A stretch of DNA of 9,701 bases from Bacteroidia bacterium (GCA_025996895.1 BNTW01000098.1:1-9701), one strand, 5' to 3'. Positions 1-7,739 are shown, counted from the first letter of the stretch. Translations and numbers: made by a program. The notes: generated by a model not told the origin, from the sequence alone.

Positions 1-19
1 TGTTTTTTCCTTTGCCCAT
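1..19 (-). CDS. 5' end of an unidentified gene (first six codons)
   Basis: Only the start of this gene is inside the window. On the minus strand an ATG at 19-17 opens the reading frame M-G-K-G-K-N and runs off the left edge. The bases AAGGAC lie just upstream of the ATG and could serve as a ribosome binding site. Two promoters and a hairpin-rich leader upstream point the same way, which is the main reason to believe this is a real start. The six residues are basic and glycine-rich, but this is far too little to name the product. The small ribosomal protein THX also begins MGKG, but normally with D next, so it is not called. Confidence 0.5.
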
Positions 20-62
20 TGTCCTTACTGCTAAATTGACGTGGTTTTCTTTTTTTACCCTC

Positions 63-172
63 GATTACTTAATCATAAGCAACCGATGCTTGTACTACGT
101 ATCTATGGAAATTACTTCAAAGAACTCTCGTTTTTACTTATTTTCATAAGTGCTTTCTTTTTTTAGGAAAGC
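63..172 (-). promoter_or_regulatory. Structured 5' leader of the left-edge gene
   Basis: Read on the minus strand, this leader holds several perfect short inverted repeats. The first is GCTTTC (172-167) with GAAAGC (157-152) around a 9-nt loop. The second follows directly: ACTTAT (151-146) with ATAAGT (141-136) around a GAAA tetraloop. The third is AAGCA (91-87) with TGCTT (81-77) around a 5-nt loop. A tight GATTA/TAATC pair (74-63) comes next. The first hairpin begins within a few bases of the start site expected from the proximal promoter, so the transcript would carry a stem at its 5' end. Whether this stabilises the message, senses something or is chance in AT-rich DNA cannot be decided from one sequence. 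Confidence 0.4.
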
Positions 173-177
173 GGATA

Positions 178-209
178 CAAAGATAATATAAATTATAATA
201 TCGTGCAAA
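178..209 (-). promoter_or_regulatory. Proximal Bacteroidota-type promoter (P2)
   Basis: Minus strand: a TTTG -33 element (209-206), exactly 20 bp of spacer, then TATCTTTG (185-178), a full match to the TAnnTTTG -7 consensus used by the primary sigma factor of Bacteroidota. Transcription would start near 173, giving a leader of about 150 nt before the ATG at 19. It resembles the distal promoter about 104 bp upstream. Confidence 0.7.
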
Positions 210-281
210 TTTTTCCGCACCGAATATTATAAGATTTTACATTATTTATAATTTAATCCTTTCTCTCTTGAAAAGCGGGGA

Positions 282-313
282 CAAAGGTAAGACTATTTAT
301 TGATATAATCAAA
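282..313 (-). promoter_or_regulatory. Distal Bacteroidota-type promoter (P1)
   Basis: Minus strand: a TTTG -33 element (313-310), 20 bp of spacer, then TACCTTTG (289-282), a full TAnnTTTG match. The predicted start is near 277. The -33 box abuts the stop codon of an orphan reading frame (311-309). The sequence after the -7 box (CCGCTTTTC, then GAAAG) resembles the stretch after P2. Confidence 0.65.
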
Positions 314-438
314 GTATTGCAGCAATTTTTCGTACATTTTTCAGTTTTTCAATAAACTTGCTGTTACGTTTGGTTATAAGCATATTGTAACGCGCCTGCA
401 TTTTAAGAAGCGATTCGGCCGGCAAATCCAAAACAGCT
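309..438 (-). pseudogene. Orphan C-terminal coding remnant, family unknown
   Basis: An open minus-strand frame runs into this stretch from inside the transposase remnant and stops at TGA 311-309. Beyond the transposase stop it reads roughly LPLEAVLDLPAESL, then KMQARYNML and a lysine-rich tail ending RKIAAIL. The composition looks like normal protein (amphipathic, basic tail), and the only in-frame ATGs are deep inside it. I read it as the surviving 3' end of a host gene whose front was lost when the insertion element arrived or decayed. I do not recognise the family. It could also be a chance open frame of about 68 codons. Confidence 0.35.
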
Positions 439-848
439 TCAAGCGGCAATATGCGCGTATTTAATAAACAGATCTTTTCCCACCGTTGCCAATGCCCTGT
501 TGGTGGTGTAGAAAAGTGTGTCAGTACTCACATAGTCCTGTGGTCTTATCCATTTTCCCTTCAATATCCTCCAGAGTGTTTCCGCAATGTTCAGATGCGG
601 GGAGTATGGTGGCAGATTTGCCAGCCGTAGGGAACGTATCCCTCGGTGCAGACGTGGCTCTCGTCAGCATAGTAGAGGACAATGCGCCCTTCACTTTCCT
701 GTCGTTCAAGTTCTTGCAACTTCTTGAATTTGTACTCGTAGAGTTGCGGCGAGGGGACTCCACTTGGGCGTTTTCCATTGATAATCATATTTACGATAAT
801 AGAACGGAAAGAAAAACTAAATATTTTGTGTAAACTAATTATGAACAC
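439..848 (-). pseudogene. IS630-family transposase remnant, internally deleted and frame-shifted
   Basis: Transposase similarity is carried by two minus-strand frames. The first, recognisable from about 785 to 621, contains KRPSGVPSPQLYEYK, then LYYADESHVC with the first catalytic aspartate, and ends at GYVPYGWQ. The second, from about 624 to the stop at 439, starts LPPYSPHLNIAETLW with the catalytic glutamate and ends NRALATVGKDLF, then IKYAHIAA. These are the conserved blocks of the IS630 DDE domain. Intact relatives have roughly 80 residues between them, including the second catalytic aspartate. Here that segment is missing and the frame changes at 613-624. The N-terminal DNA-binding half is not found either: residues before the KRP motif (785-848) are open but unrecognised. 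The element must be inactive. No terminal inverted repeats were identified. Confidence 0.8.
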
Positions 849-976
849 TTACTTATGAATATAAGGTTTAAAATCTGGTATCTATCATTCTGCTGCTACT
901 AAGATGGTTTTTGTTTAAATTTAAGGTTGGAAATAAGGTTTGAAATGACAAGATTAAAAGGGATAATTCCGATTAT
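849..976. other. AT-rich spacer downstream of tamB
   Basis: No gene, RNA or convincing terminator is visible in these 128 bases between the transposase remnant and the tamB stop codon. Short direct repeats of the type ATAAGGTTT occur (near 860 and 932). The lost front part of the insertion element would be expected here, but no reading frame resembling the IS630 helix-turn-helix region is present. Confidence 0.4.
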
Positions 977-3900
977 TTATTGCGAATTTTTAGTTTTCAA
1001 CGGATATATTAGCGGTTTCTTTCTGAAAATACTCCGGAAGTTGTTGAAATCCTTGCGGAAAAGGATACCGAAACCTTGCGTCATTTCGGGGGTGATGCTG
1101 TAATAATTCCTGTAGTTGTAGTGGTTGAAGCCTTTCAGGCGAATGGCACCGGTTTTGGTCAGTTTGTATTCAATGTCGAAATCGCCTACGAGCGGGGAAT
1201 TGTTTGTACCGTTTTTCAAATACGGATTATCGATGTAACCAAAATTTCCGTTGATAATCAGGCGATTATTCAATAAATTGCCCGACAACATCAATTCGAC
1301 TTCCGTATTCGTTTCGTTTCCTTCGTAGGTTTGGTGAAAATTCGTACCTATCTGAAATTTATCGCTCAACGATCCAAGCATGTCCGTCAGGCGGGCAGAC
1401 AACGTGGAAGTCAGAAACGAAAGATTGTTAGTGGTGCTCGTGTTGCTTTGCGAATATTCGAGCGACGGATAAAAGCGGCCTAACCCAAGCAAAAAAACCA
1501 TTTGCCTGTTCATCATGTCGTCGGTACGAATATAGCTTTTCACTTGCCGTTGCAACTCGGAGGTAGAGCCGGGCAAGCCTAAATCGAACTGTATTTTAGG
1601 TTGCTCGAGCGCGCCGGACAAAAGCAAAATGCAATTCACCGGAACGTTGCTGCGCGGACTGAACTGCAACAAGGTCTGGTCTAAATCGCCCAGATTGGCC
1701 GAAACGGTGTAAGCCGCTTTAATGTTCAAATCGGCCGTGTAGGGGTCTCCATGAAAAGCAATCGAACTGCCTTCTTCAATGTTGAACGTTCGGAACAACA
1801 ACTGTTGCAGGCTGAAATTGTATTTTCCTTTTTCAATCGTATAAGTTCCAAACACGCGGAATGGGCTTTTTGTACCGTATTGGACTTGCAGATTGCCGTT
1901 GCCTATCCCGCTGATTTTATCGCCCGAAACCGGGTCCATAATCATTTCAACGGTCGCCTCGTTCGTGGCGTTGATCAATAGATTGAGCTTGATTTCCGTC
2001 TGCGTGTTCTTGGCGGGCGTCTCTTCCGCCATTATCTGTGTGGAGATCGTATCTTTTTTCGTATTTACAAAATTGATAAAATCATAATCGACGATTTCCT
2101 GCGCGTCCATAAAGTTAAGCGTCAAAGCCGTTTTCTCTTCGTTCCGAAGCGAGACATCGATATTTACCAAATTTTCCGTGCCTTCCAATTTCGCCGTTCC
2201 TGTTCCGAAAACCGGCCCATAAAACATCGGATTAGTCTTTGCCGTTGCGTTGAAAATCAAGAAATTTTCGTACGAAATGTTGGCCGAAAAGTGGAAATCG
2301 TCAAATAAATGGTGTTTGACGTAGGCATTGGCCAATGCTTTATTTCCTTGTATATCGTAAAAGGTTACATTTTTGATGGAAATTTCGTCGGGTTTGCACT
2401 GCACCCAATCCGTAAAAGTATAATAAGTATTCAAAAATTCGATACCGAAACGGCCATTTTTCACCCAAGCATCGCCTTCCACCGTTGGGTCGTTCAAGTC
2501 ACCGAACAAATGCAGCCGGCCGGTCAATTTTCCCGAAAGGTCTTGCACCACATTGTTCAAATATTTGCGCAGAAAAGCCGCCTCTGCGTTTTGAGCATCA
2601 AAATAAATGGAAATCTCCTCTTTAGCCGGATAAATAAAACCATCGACATTCACCTTTGTTGTGTCGTCTTTATAAATATATCCCTTCATTTCGACACCCT
2701 GCTGTTTGTCGTCCCAGCGGCCATTCAAATCCAACTGCCCGAAAACCACATTATTGAACGAAAAATCCGAAATATCCAGGTTGGTCGATAGCTGACGCGT
2801 GTGATACAGGTCTTTGGCGCGCACAAACCCGCTGGCAATTCCGCCGAAAGTCAGAGCTTCGATGTTGAGTGAGTTAAAAATATAACTGAGATTGACTTCG
2901 TTCAAATAAACGGCCAGTTCGTCGTCGGTGTTGCGCGACAAATCGCCATCTATTTTGATTTCCTGGTTGTGGTGTCGCAAATCCAACGCATGAATACTGA
3001 TTTTGTCTTTTTGATACTCAATCCACGCGGGCGAAAGCGTCCAAAGGGAATCATTAAAAACCATTGCGGACGGCTGGAACTGAATAAACGCGCCTAAACC
3101 GTGTTTTTCTTCCGGATTTTTTAATTGCGTGGTGAAATTTAATTGTCCCTTATATTTTTGTTGCCGGTTGTCTGCCCACTCGATAGTAGAACGAACAGCA
3201 TTATCGGATGCCTTAAAATTCGCACCGATAGTCAATTTAGTATCTTTTTTCTGTTGCCGGATACCGTTTATCGACAACGCAAGTTCCTGATTTTCATTGC
3301 ACAAGTTGATACTTCCGGCTTCAATCGTAGAGCCGAACAACAGTAGTTTCGGAAAATAAGAATGCAAGGAAATCGTGTTTTGTGCATTGTTATACGCTCC
3401 GCTTATTTGCGATTGATTGTAAAAAACAAAGGGCAGTTTCAGGATTTCAGAAAACGTTTGCGTATCATGAAGAGCAAAATCGAAAGTAAAATTATTTTCC
3501 TTTTTAGTTAAAGATTTTGTATTTGCGGGAATTAAAGACGGCAGATAAACGGATATCGATTGTTTCAGGTCGCTCATCAGACTGCCGATAGAATAATTTC
3601 CCTGTAACTGTCCGTCAAGCACGTCTGAACGAAGTGTAAGGCACTTTTTATCCTCTTTTTTCACCGCCTCAACCGCCAATTGTTTCATTTTATACACGCC
3701 TTTTCGCGTAGCAAACGACAAGTCGCGAAAAGAGATGTCGCCTTCCAAATTATCAATGTTATCTCCCTTAAAATCAGTATTTAATGTAAAAGACAAATCC
3801 GGATCTTCGTATTTTTTCGTCCAATTCAGCTTATCCGGATGCAGGTTTTGGGTTTTCGCCGTAAATTTAAATTGCGAATCTTTTCCTTTGAACAAAAAAG

Positions 3901-5380
3901 AACCGTTGGCCGCAATTTGTCCGTCGGGACATTCGGCATTCAGCAATCCCTTAAAACTGTTTTCGGTAAATTCGCCGGTCATACCGGCGTTTTCGTAACG
4001 ATAATCCTTGTATTCAAAGGTATTGACCAGCGCATTGATGTGTCCCTGAAAATGTTTTTTATCCTGAGCGCGCGCGTCGAGATTAATTTTAAAATCAGCC
4101 AGGCCAAAATCTTCGCTGGCCATAATTTCTTTGACGTCGATTTGCGTGCCGGTGATTTCTCCGTTGAGAAAATACGTTTTTTCTTTGCCGAAACGCGCGT
4201 CTAAACGCAGATTGCCCCGCGCGGTTTTGAAATTCACAAAAGCGGTGAGGTTATTCAGATTGCCGGCGGCTTCGCCCTGCATGGAAACAGTACCCAACCG
4301 TTTGATTGGCTCAGGCAAAGTTATCGGTTGCGGACTGAAATTATCTGCCAGCCGTTGAATGCCTTGCGGAGTGATATACGAATTTTGAATGTGTCCGTCG
4401 ATATGAATATCCATCGGATTGGAGCTGTTGAGATTGCGCACACAGACGTTCATTGCCACCAACAAATCGTTAGCTTCCCGAACGGTAAAATCCGTCAAAT
4501 TCAAATCGTCCAACTTTCCTTCGGCTAAACCTTCGATTTCGATTTCGTCGCGGAAATAGCAGAAAACCGGAACAACGGCACATATATCCTTCAAAAAAAC
4601 GTGCGACGGCTCGATTTGCAACGTAATTTCTTTGTTTTGATTGATGGAAAGATTTTTCAGTTGAATTTCCGAGCGGGGCAATTCCAAATACAACTGATTG
4701 ATTTTTGCCGAAGTGCTGTCTGTTTTCAAATCGAACGCTAATTGCTTGACTTCCAAGCCCGATTTCTCGCTGAAACCGAAACGCTTGACATCGGCCACCA
4801 GCCGGGTGTTCGTCCATTCGCGCAACCTGATTTTTGCCGTAATATCCTGAATATAAACATCTTTCGGATTAAGTTGGTTAGGCATAGGTTCTTGGTCTTT
4901 CACGTGATAAGAAAAAATACCGTGCGACAAATTCAAATTCCGGATATTCACGTCGATAGAAGTCGGGGTGTCGTCTTTTTTATTTTGAAAAGCGTCGATA
5001 ATGTACTGAATATTCAATGGCGCGCCGTCGTTTTCCTTACTTAAATGAAATTGAAAAGTGTAGATCTGTGCCGAACTGAAATGAAATTTTTGACGGAAAA
5101 GCGGAAGAAAATCGAAACCGGCAGCCACACGCTTGGCAGAAAATAAGGTATCGCCGAATGTGTCTTGCATATATACTTCCTTCAAAATCAGCTTGTTAAA
5201 CGGTTGAAATTCGATGCGCCGAATATTCACGTCCGTTCCGATTTTCTTTTCCAGATAAGAAGTAACTGCCGAGGCGATTTTCTGCTGAAAATAAGGGAAT
5301 TGCAACAGCGTGACGGGCAAAATGTAGAAGACCACCACCACCGAAAAAACGACAATCAATGTGTTTTTTAATGCTTTCAT
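977..5380 (-). CDS. tamB: TamB-like translocation/assembly module protein (DUF490)
   Basis: A 1467-residue envelope protein of the TamB/AsmA-like group. These proteins are anchored in the inner membrane and span the periplasm as a long beta-rich groove. Family members are linked to outer-membrane protein assembly and to phospholipid transport to the outer membrane. Residues about 5-25 form one hydrophobic anchor (IVVFSVVVVFYILPVTLL), followed by YFQQKIASAV and a long stretch of repetitive beta-type sequence. The C-terminal TamB domain lies roughly at 1100-1440, with MDPVSGDKISGIGNGNLQV near 1155 and ILLLSGALEQPKIQFDLGLP near 1258. The ATG at 5380 is preferred over the TTG five codons upstream, because the TTG lies inside the predicted -7 promoter box. 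The length suits Bacteroidota homologues. The gene stands alone, divergent from tsaD. No tamA/BamA-type partner is in the window, so the exact role is inferred from the family. Confidence 0.88.
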   Translation of the reverse strand: MKALKNTLIVVFSVVVVFYILPVTLLQFPYFQQKIASAVTSYLEKKIGTDVNIRRIEFQPFNKLILKEVYMQDTFGDTLFSAKRVAAGFDFLPLFRQKFHFSSAQIYTFQFHLSKENDGAPLNIQYIIDAFQNKKDDTPTSIDVNIRNLNLSHGIFSYHVKDQEPMPNQLNPKDVYIQDITAKIRLREWTNTRLVADVKRFGFSEKSGLEVKQLAFDLKTDSTSAKINQLYLELPRSEIQLKNLSINQNKEITLQIEPSHVFLKDICAVVPVFCYFRDEIEIEGLAEGKLDDLNLTDFTVREANDLLVAMNVCVRNLNSSNPMDIHIDGHIQNSYITPQGIQRLADNFSPQPITLPEPIKRLGTVSMQGEAAGNLNNLTAFVNFKTARGNLRLDARFGKEKTYFLNGEITGTQIDVKEIMASEDFGLADFKINLDARAQDKKHFQGHINALVNTFEYKDYRYENAGMTGEFTENSFKGLLNAECPDGQIAANGSFLFKGKDSQFKFTAKTQNLHPDKLNWTKKYEDPDLSFTLNTDFKGDNIDNLEGDISFRDLSFATRKGVYKMKQLAVEAVKKEDKKCLTLRSDVLDGQLQGNYSIGSLMSDLKQSISVYLPSLIPANTKSLTKKENNFTFDFALHDTQTFSEILKLPFVFYNQSQISGAYNNAQNTISLHSYFPKLLLFGSTIEAGSINLCNENQELALSINGIRQQKKDTKLTIGANFKASDNAVRSTIEWADNRQQKYKGQLNFTTQLKNPEEKHGLGAFIQFQPSAMVFNDSLWTLSPAWIEYQKDKISIHALDLRHHNQEIKIDGDLSRNTDDELAVYLNEVNLSYIFNSLNIEALTFGGIASGFVRAKDLYHTRQLSTNLDISDFSFNNVVFGQLDLNGRWDDKQQGVEMKGYIYKDDTTKVNVDGFIYPAKEEISIYFDAQNAEAAFLRKYLNNVVQDLSGKLTGRLHLFGDLNDPTVEGDAWVKNGRFGIEFLNTYYTFTDWVQCKPDEISIKNVTFYDIQGNKALANAYVKHHLFDDFHFSANISYENFLIFNATAKTNPMFYGPVFGTGTAKLEGTENLVNIDVSLRNEEKTALTLNFMDAQEIVDYDFINFVNTKKDTISTQIMAEETPAKNTQTEIKLNLLINATNEATVEMIMDPVSGDKISGIGNGNLQVQYGTKSPFRVFGTYTIEKGKYNFSLQQLLFRTFNIEEGSSIAFHGDPYTADLNIKAAYTVSANLGDLDQTLLQFSPRSNVPVNCILLLSGALEQPKIQFDLGLPGSTSELQRQVKSYIRTDDMMNRQMVFLLGLGRFYPSLEYSQSNTSTTNNLSFLTSTLSARLTDMLGSLSDKFQIGTNFHQTYEGNETNTEVELMLSGNLLNNRLIINGNFGYIDNPYLKNGTNNSPLVGDFDIEYKLTKTGAIRLKGFNHYNYRNYYSITPEMTQGFGILFRKDFNNFRSIFRKKPLIYPLKTKNSQ

Positions 5381-5392
5381 CGGAAATTGGTG

Positions 5393-5400
5393 CAAAGCTA
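5393..5400 (-). promoter_or_regulatory. Predicted -7 element of tamB promoter
   Basis: On the minus strand TAGCTTTG matches TAnnTTTG exactly. No good TTTG -33 box is found 19-21 bp upstream, so the promoter is incomplete by consensus. Its position implies transcription starting only about 5-10 bases before the tamB ATG at 5380, an almost leaderless mRNA. Confidence 0.45.
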
Positions 5401-5412
5401 TTAAAAATTTGC

Positions 5413-5420
5413 TATTTTTG
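5413..5420 (+). promoter_or_regulatory. Predicted -7 element of tsaD promoter
   Basis: TATTTTTG matches TAnnTTTG. A near-match TTGG lies about 22 bp upstream as a weak -33 candidate. Transcription would start near 5425, giving a leader of about 24 nt before the tsaD ATG. Only 12 bp separate this box from the opposing tamB box, so the two promoters must share DNA. Confidence 0.5.
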
Positions 5421-5448
5421 CATGAATTTTTACTCTAAATATCCTTAA

Positions 5449-6468
5449 ATGGACATAACAATATTAGGCATTGAATCGTCGTGCGATGACACTTCGGCGG
5501 CGGTTTTGCGCAACGACGTGATTTTATCGAACGTGATTGCGGGGCAAAAAGTACATGAAGCCTACGGCGGAGTAGTACCCGAACTGGCTTCAAGGGCGCA
5601 CCAGCAAAATATCATTCCCGTTGTGCATCAGGCAATTAAGCAGGCCGGAATACAAAAAGAAGATTTGTCGGCGGTGGCTTTCACACGCGGGCCGGGATTG
5701 CTTGGCTCGCTGTTGGTGGGAACTTCGTTTGCCAAAGGTTTCACGACCGCGCTGAATATTCCCCTGATTGAGGTAAATCACTTGCAGGCGCACGTATTGG
5801 CGCATTTTATCAAGCAAAATCCGACAGACAACACGCAACCGCAATTTCCTTTCCTCTGTTTGTTGGTTTCGGGCGGAAATTCGCAAATTATTCTCGTGCG
5901 CGCACACAACGATATGCAGGTGATTGGGCAGACAATCGACGATGCAGCGGGCGAAGCGTTTGACAAGTGCGCCAAAGTGATGGGTTTGCCTTATCCGGGA
6001 GGGCCGGTGATCGACCGTTTGGCGAAAGAAGGAAATCCGAAGGCCTTCCGGTTGAGTAGGCCACAAATCGCGGGCTACGATTACAGTTTCAGCGGACTGA
6101 AAACATCTTTTTTGTATCTACTGCGCGACGAATTAAAGGAAAATCCGAATTTTATCGAGGAAAATAAGGCGGATTTGAGTGCGAGCCTGCAATACACGAT
6201 TATCGAAATCTTGATGGATAAACTGCAGAAAGCGGCTAACGATTTGAATATAAAGGAAGTAGCGGTCGCCGGTGGCGTTTCGGCTAATTCCGGTTTACGG
6301 AAAGCGATTGAAGAACATGCCGAAAAATATCACTGGAAAATCCACATTCCACCGTTTGCTTTCACGACCGACAACGCGGCGATGGTCGCCATGAGTGGTT
6401 ATTTCAAATATTTAGACAAGGATTTCTGCCCAATTGATGCTGTTCCTTTTTCACGTGTAATTATCTAA
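5449..6468 (+). CDS. tsaD: tRNA N6-adenosine threonylcarbamoyltransferase TsaD
   Basis: TsaD (Kae1/YgjD/Gcp family, ASKHA fold) transfers the threonylcarbamoyl group from threonylcarbamoyl-AMP to A37 of tRNAs that read ANN codons, forming t6A. In bacteria it works in the cytoplasm with TsaB, TsaE and TsaC. The 339-residue length is normal for the family. Visible hallmarks are GIESSCDDTSAA at 7-18, the metal-binding histidines H111 and H115 in HLQAH, the nucleotide-site loop SGGNS at 141-145, the GGVSAN loop at 275-280 and the metal-ligand aspartate D308 in TTDNAAM. The ATG at 5449 gives the usual short N-terminus before the first motif. The gene starts 68 bp from tamB in divergent orientation and is followed closely by the M48 protease gene. 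No tsaB or tsaE is present here. Confidence 0.97.
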   Translation: MDITILGIESSCDDTSAAVLRNDVILSNVIAGQKVHEAYGGVVPELASRAHQQNIIPVVHQAIKQAGIQKEDLSAVAFTRGPGLLGSLLVGTSFAKGFTTALNIPLIEVNHLQAHVLAHFIKQNPTDNTQPQFPFLCLLVSGGNSQIILVRAHNDMQVIGQTIDDAAGEAFDKCAKVMGLPYPGGPVIDRLAKEGNPKAFRLSRPQIAGYDYSFSGLKTSFLYLLRDELKENPNFIEENKADLSASLQYTIIEILMDKLQKAANDLNIKEVAVAGGVSANSGLRKAIEEHAEKYHWKIHIPPFAFTTDNAAMVAMSGYFKYLDKDFCPIDAVPFSRVII

Positions 6469-6471
6469 CTA

Positions 6472-6506
6472 ACTCATAACTCATAATTTATAACTCATAA
6501 TTCATG
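6472..6506 (+). repeat. Five-copy heptanucleotide tandem repeat ending in a start codon
   Basis: Almost the whole tsaD-protease gap consists of five consecutive 7-bp units of consensus AYTYATA. Units 1, 2 and 4 are ACTCATA, unit 3 is ATTTATA, and unit 5 is ATTCATG, whose last three bases are the start codon of the protease gene. No Shine-Dalgarno-like sequence or TAnnTTTG box lies in the gap. Confidence 0.75.
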
Positions 6507-7739
6507 TATAACGTTTATTTTTATATTATTCTTGCTTTCGTCGTTCTCAGTTTTGTTTGGGGACAGATTTTGAGTTTTTTAAACCGGAAACGAATGAGCC
6601 CGGACATTCCGCCGGCATTGGCAGGCATTTACAATGCGGAAGAATACGGCCGCCAACAAGCCTATCAAAAAGAAAACAGTCGTTTCGGATTGATTACCGG
6701 CAGTTTTTCGTTTGCGCTGACATTGCTGGTGCTGTTTTTCGGCGTTTTGGGCTGGCTCGACACAACTTTGCGGACAGACATCACGAATTTTATCTTGCTT
6801 CCGCTGGCCTTTTTCGGCGTTATTTTGGCTGTGAGTGAGGTGCTGGATTTTCCGTTCGATTGGTATGCCACTTTTGTCATTGAAGAAAAATTTGGTTTTA
6901 ACAAATCTACGTGCAAATTGTTTGTCCTGGATTGGGTAAAAAATATCTTGCTGACAGTCGTTTTGGGCGGACTGATTTTGACAGCGATTTTGTGCATTTA
7001 TCATTATACCGAAACGTGGTTTTGGCTGTTGGCATGGATTGTTGTTTCGGTTTTTTCGCTGATAATGAGCCTGTTCTATTCCGAATGGATTGTGCCGTTG
7101 TTCAACAAGCAGACGCCTTTGGAGGCGGGAGAACTGCGGAATGCCATTGAAGCGTTTGCGCAAAAAGCCGGTTTTGAACTCACCAATATTTATGTTATGG
7201 ACGGCTCAAAACGCAGCAGTAAGGCGAATGCGTATTTTACCGGCATGGGCAAGAAAAAGCGCATTGTATTGTTTGATACGCTGATGAAAGAATTGGATAC
7301 GGACGAAATTGTTGCGGTGTTGGCGCATGAAATCGGACATTACAAGAAAAAACATACGATTTATTCGCTTGTTGGCTCGATTGTTACGACCGGAATTACG
7401 TTTTATATTTTGTCGCTGTTTCTCAATAGTCGTCCGTTGGCGGAAGCGTTGGGTGGACAAATTCCTTCGTTTCATTTGGGATTGGTCGGATTTTCGTTTC
7501 TTTTCGCGCCGGTTTCCGAACTGACGGGCTTGGTTTTCAATGCGTTTTCGCGCAAGAACGAATACGAGGCAGACGCTTATACAACGCAATTCGGATTAGG
7601 AAATGCGTTAATCAGTGCGTTAAAAAAACTTTCCGTTCAGTCACTGAGCAATTTAAATCCGCATCCTTGGGTCGTTTTTTGGTACTATTCGCACCCGACG
7701 CTGTTGCAACGGATAAATGCTATTCAAACTCACTCCTGA
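6504..7739 (+). CDS. Ste24-type M48 family membrane zinc metallopeptidase
   Basis: A 411-residue integral-membrane peptidase of the M48A (Ste24/CAAX prenyl protease 1) type. Zinc is bound by the two histidines of HEIGH (275-279) and a downstream glutamate in NEYEAD (about 352-357). SHPT near 396-399 is a further conserved block, and [10 protein letters not shown] (238-247) precedes the catalytic helix. Hydrophobic segments lie at roughly 4-22, 63-83, 95-115, 145-165, 171-192, 285-305 and 325-345, consistent with the many-helix Ste24 chamber. Bacterial homologues probably act in membrane protein quality control; the true substrate is unknown, and CAAX processing is unlikely in a bacterium. The ATG at 6504 keeps the first membrane helix, whereas the next Met (residue 31) would remove it. 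The 35-bp gap to tsaD suggests co-transcription. The 3' end overlaps dnaJ on the opposite strand by 20 bp. Confidence 0.93.
   Translation: MYNVYFYIILAFVVLSFVWGQILSFLNRKRMSPDIPPALAGIYNAEEYGRQQAYQKENSRFGLITGSFSFALTLLVLFFGVLGWLDTTLRTDITNFILLPLAFFGVILAVSEVLDFPFDWYATFVIEEKFGFNKSTCKLFVLDWVKNILLTVVLGGLILTAILCIYHYTETWFWLLAWIVVSVFSLIMSLFYSEWIVPLFNKQTPLEAGELRNAIEAFAQKAGFELTNIYVMDGSKRSSKANAYFTGMGKKKRIVLFDTLMKELDTDEIVAVLAHEIGHYKKKHTIYSLVGSIVTTGITFYILSLFLNSRPLAEALGGQIPSFHLGLVGFSFLFAPVSELTGLVFNAFSRKNEYEADAYTTQFGLGNALISALKKLSVQSLSNLNPHPWVVFWYYSHPTLLQRINAIQTHS

Noticed and set aside
136..172. Plus-strand rho-independent terminator made of the ACTTAT/ATAAGT stem followed by a T-run
   Set aside because: The stem is almost all A-T and there is no plus-strand gene to the left for it to terminate. 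The minus-strand leader reading fits the promoters better.
1..438. tRNA or other known structured RNA gene in the left intergenic region
   Set aside because: No cloverleaf arms, TψC-like GTTCRANNC sequence or CCA end is present. The hairpins there are short and AT-rich.
486..833. 115-codon plus-strand open frame across the transposase remnant
   Set aside because: The opposite strand carries conserved IS630 blocks on both sides of the junction. The plus-strand frame shows no family features.
2309..2791. 160-codon plus-strand open frame inside tamB, and similar shorter ones at 3839-4204 and 4742-5044
   Set aside because: They lie opposite a long gene with clear family signature, have no recognisable motif or promoter and their translations lack normal protein features. 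They are antisense shadows.
5381..5395. TTG as the start codon of tamB, five codons upstream
   Set aside because: The TTG is part of the TAGCTTTG promoter box, and the ATG at 5380 directly precedes the membrane anchor in the usual way.
6579..7163. 194-codon minus-strand open frame opposite the M48 protease gene
   Set aside because: It is rich in Gln, Arg and Asn from complemented hydrophobic codons, with no start context or homology that I recognise. It is a shadow of the protease gene.
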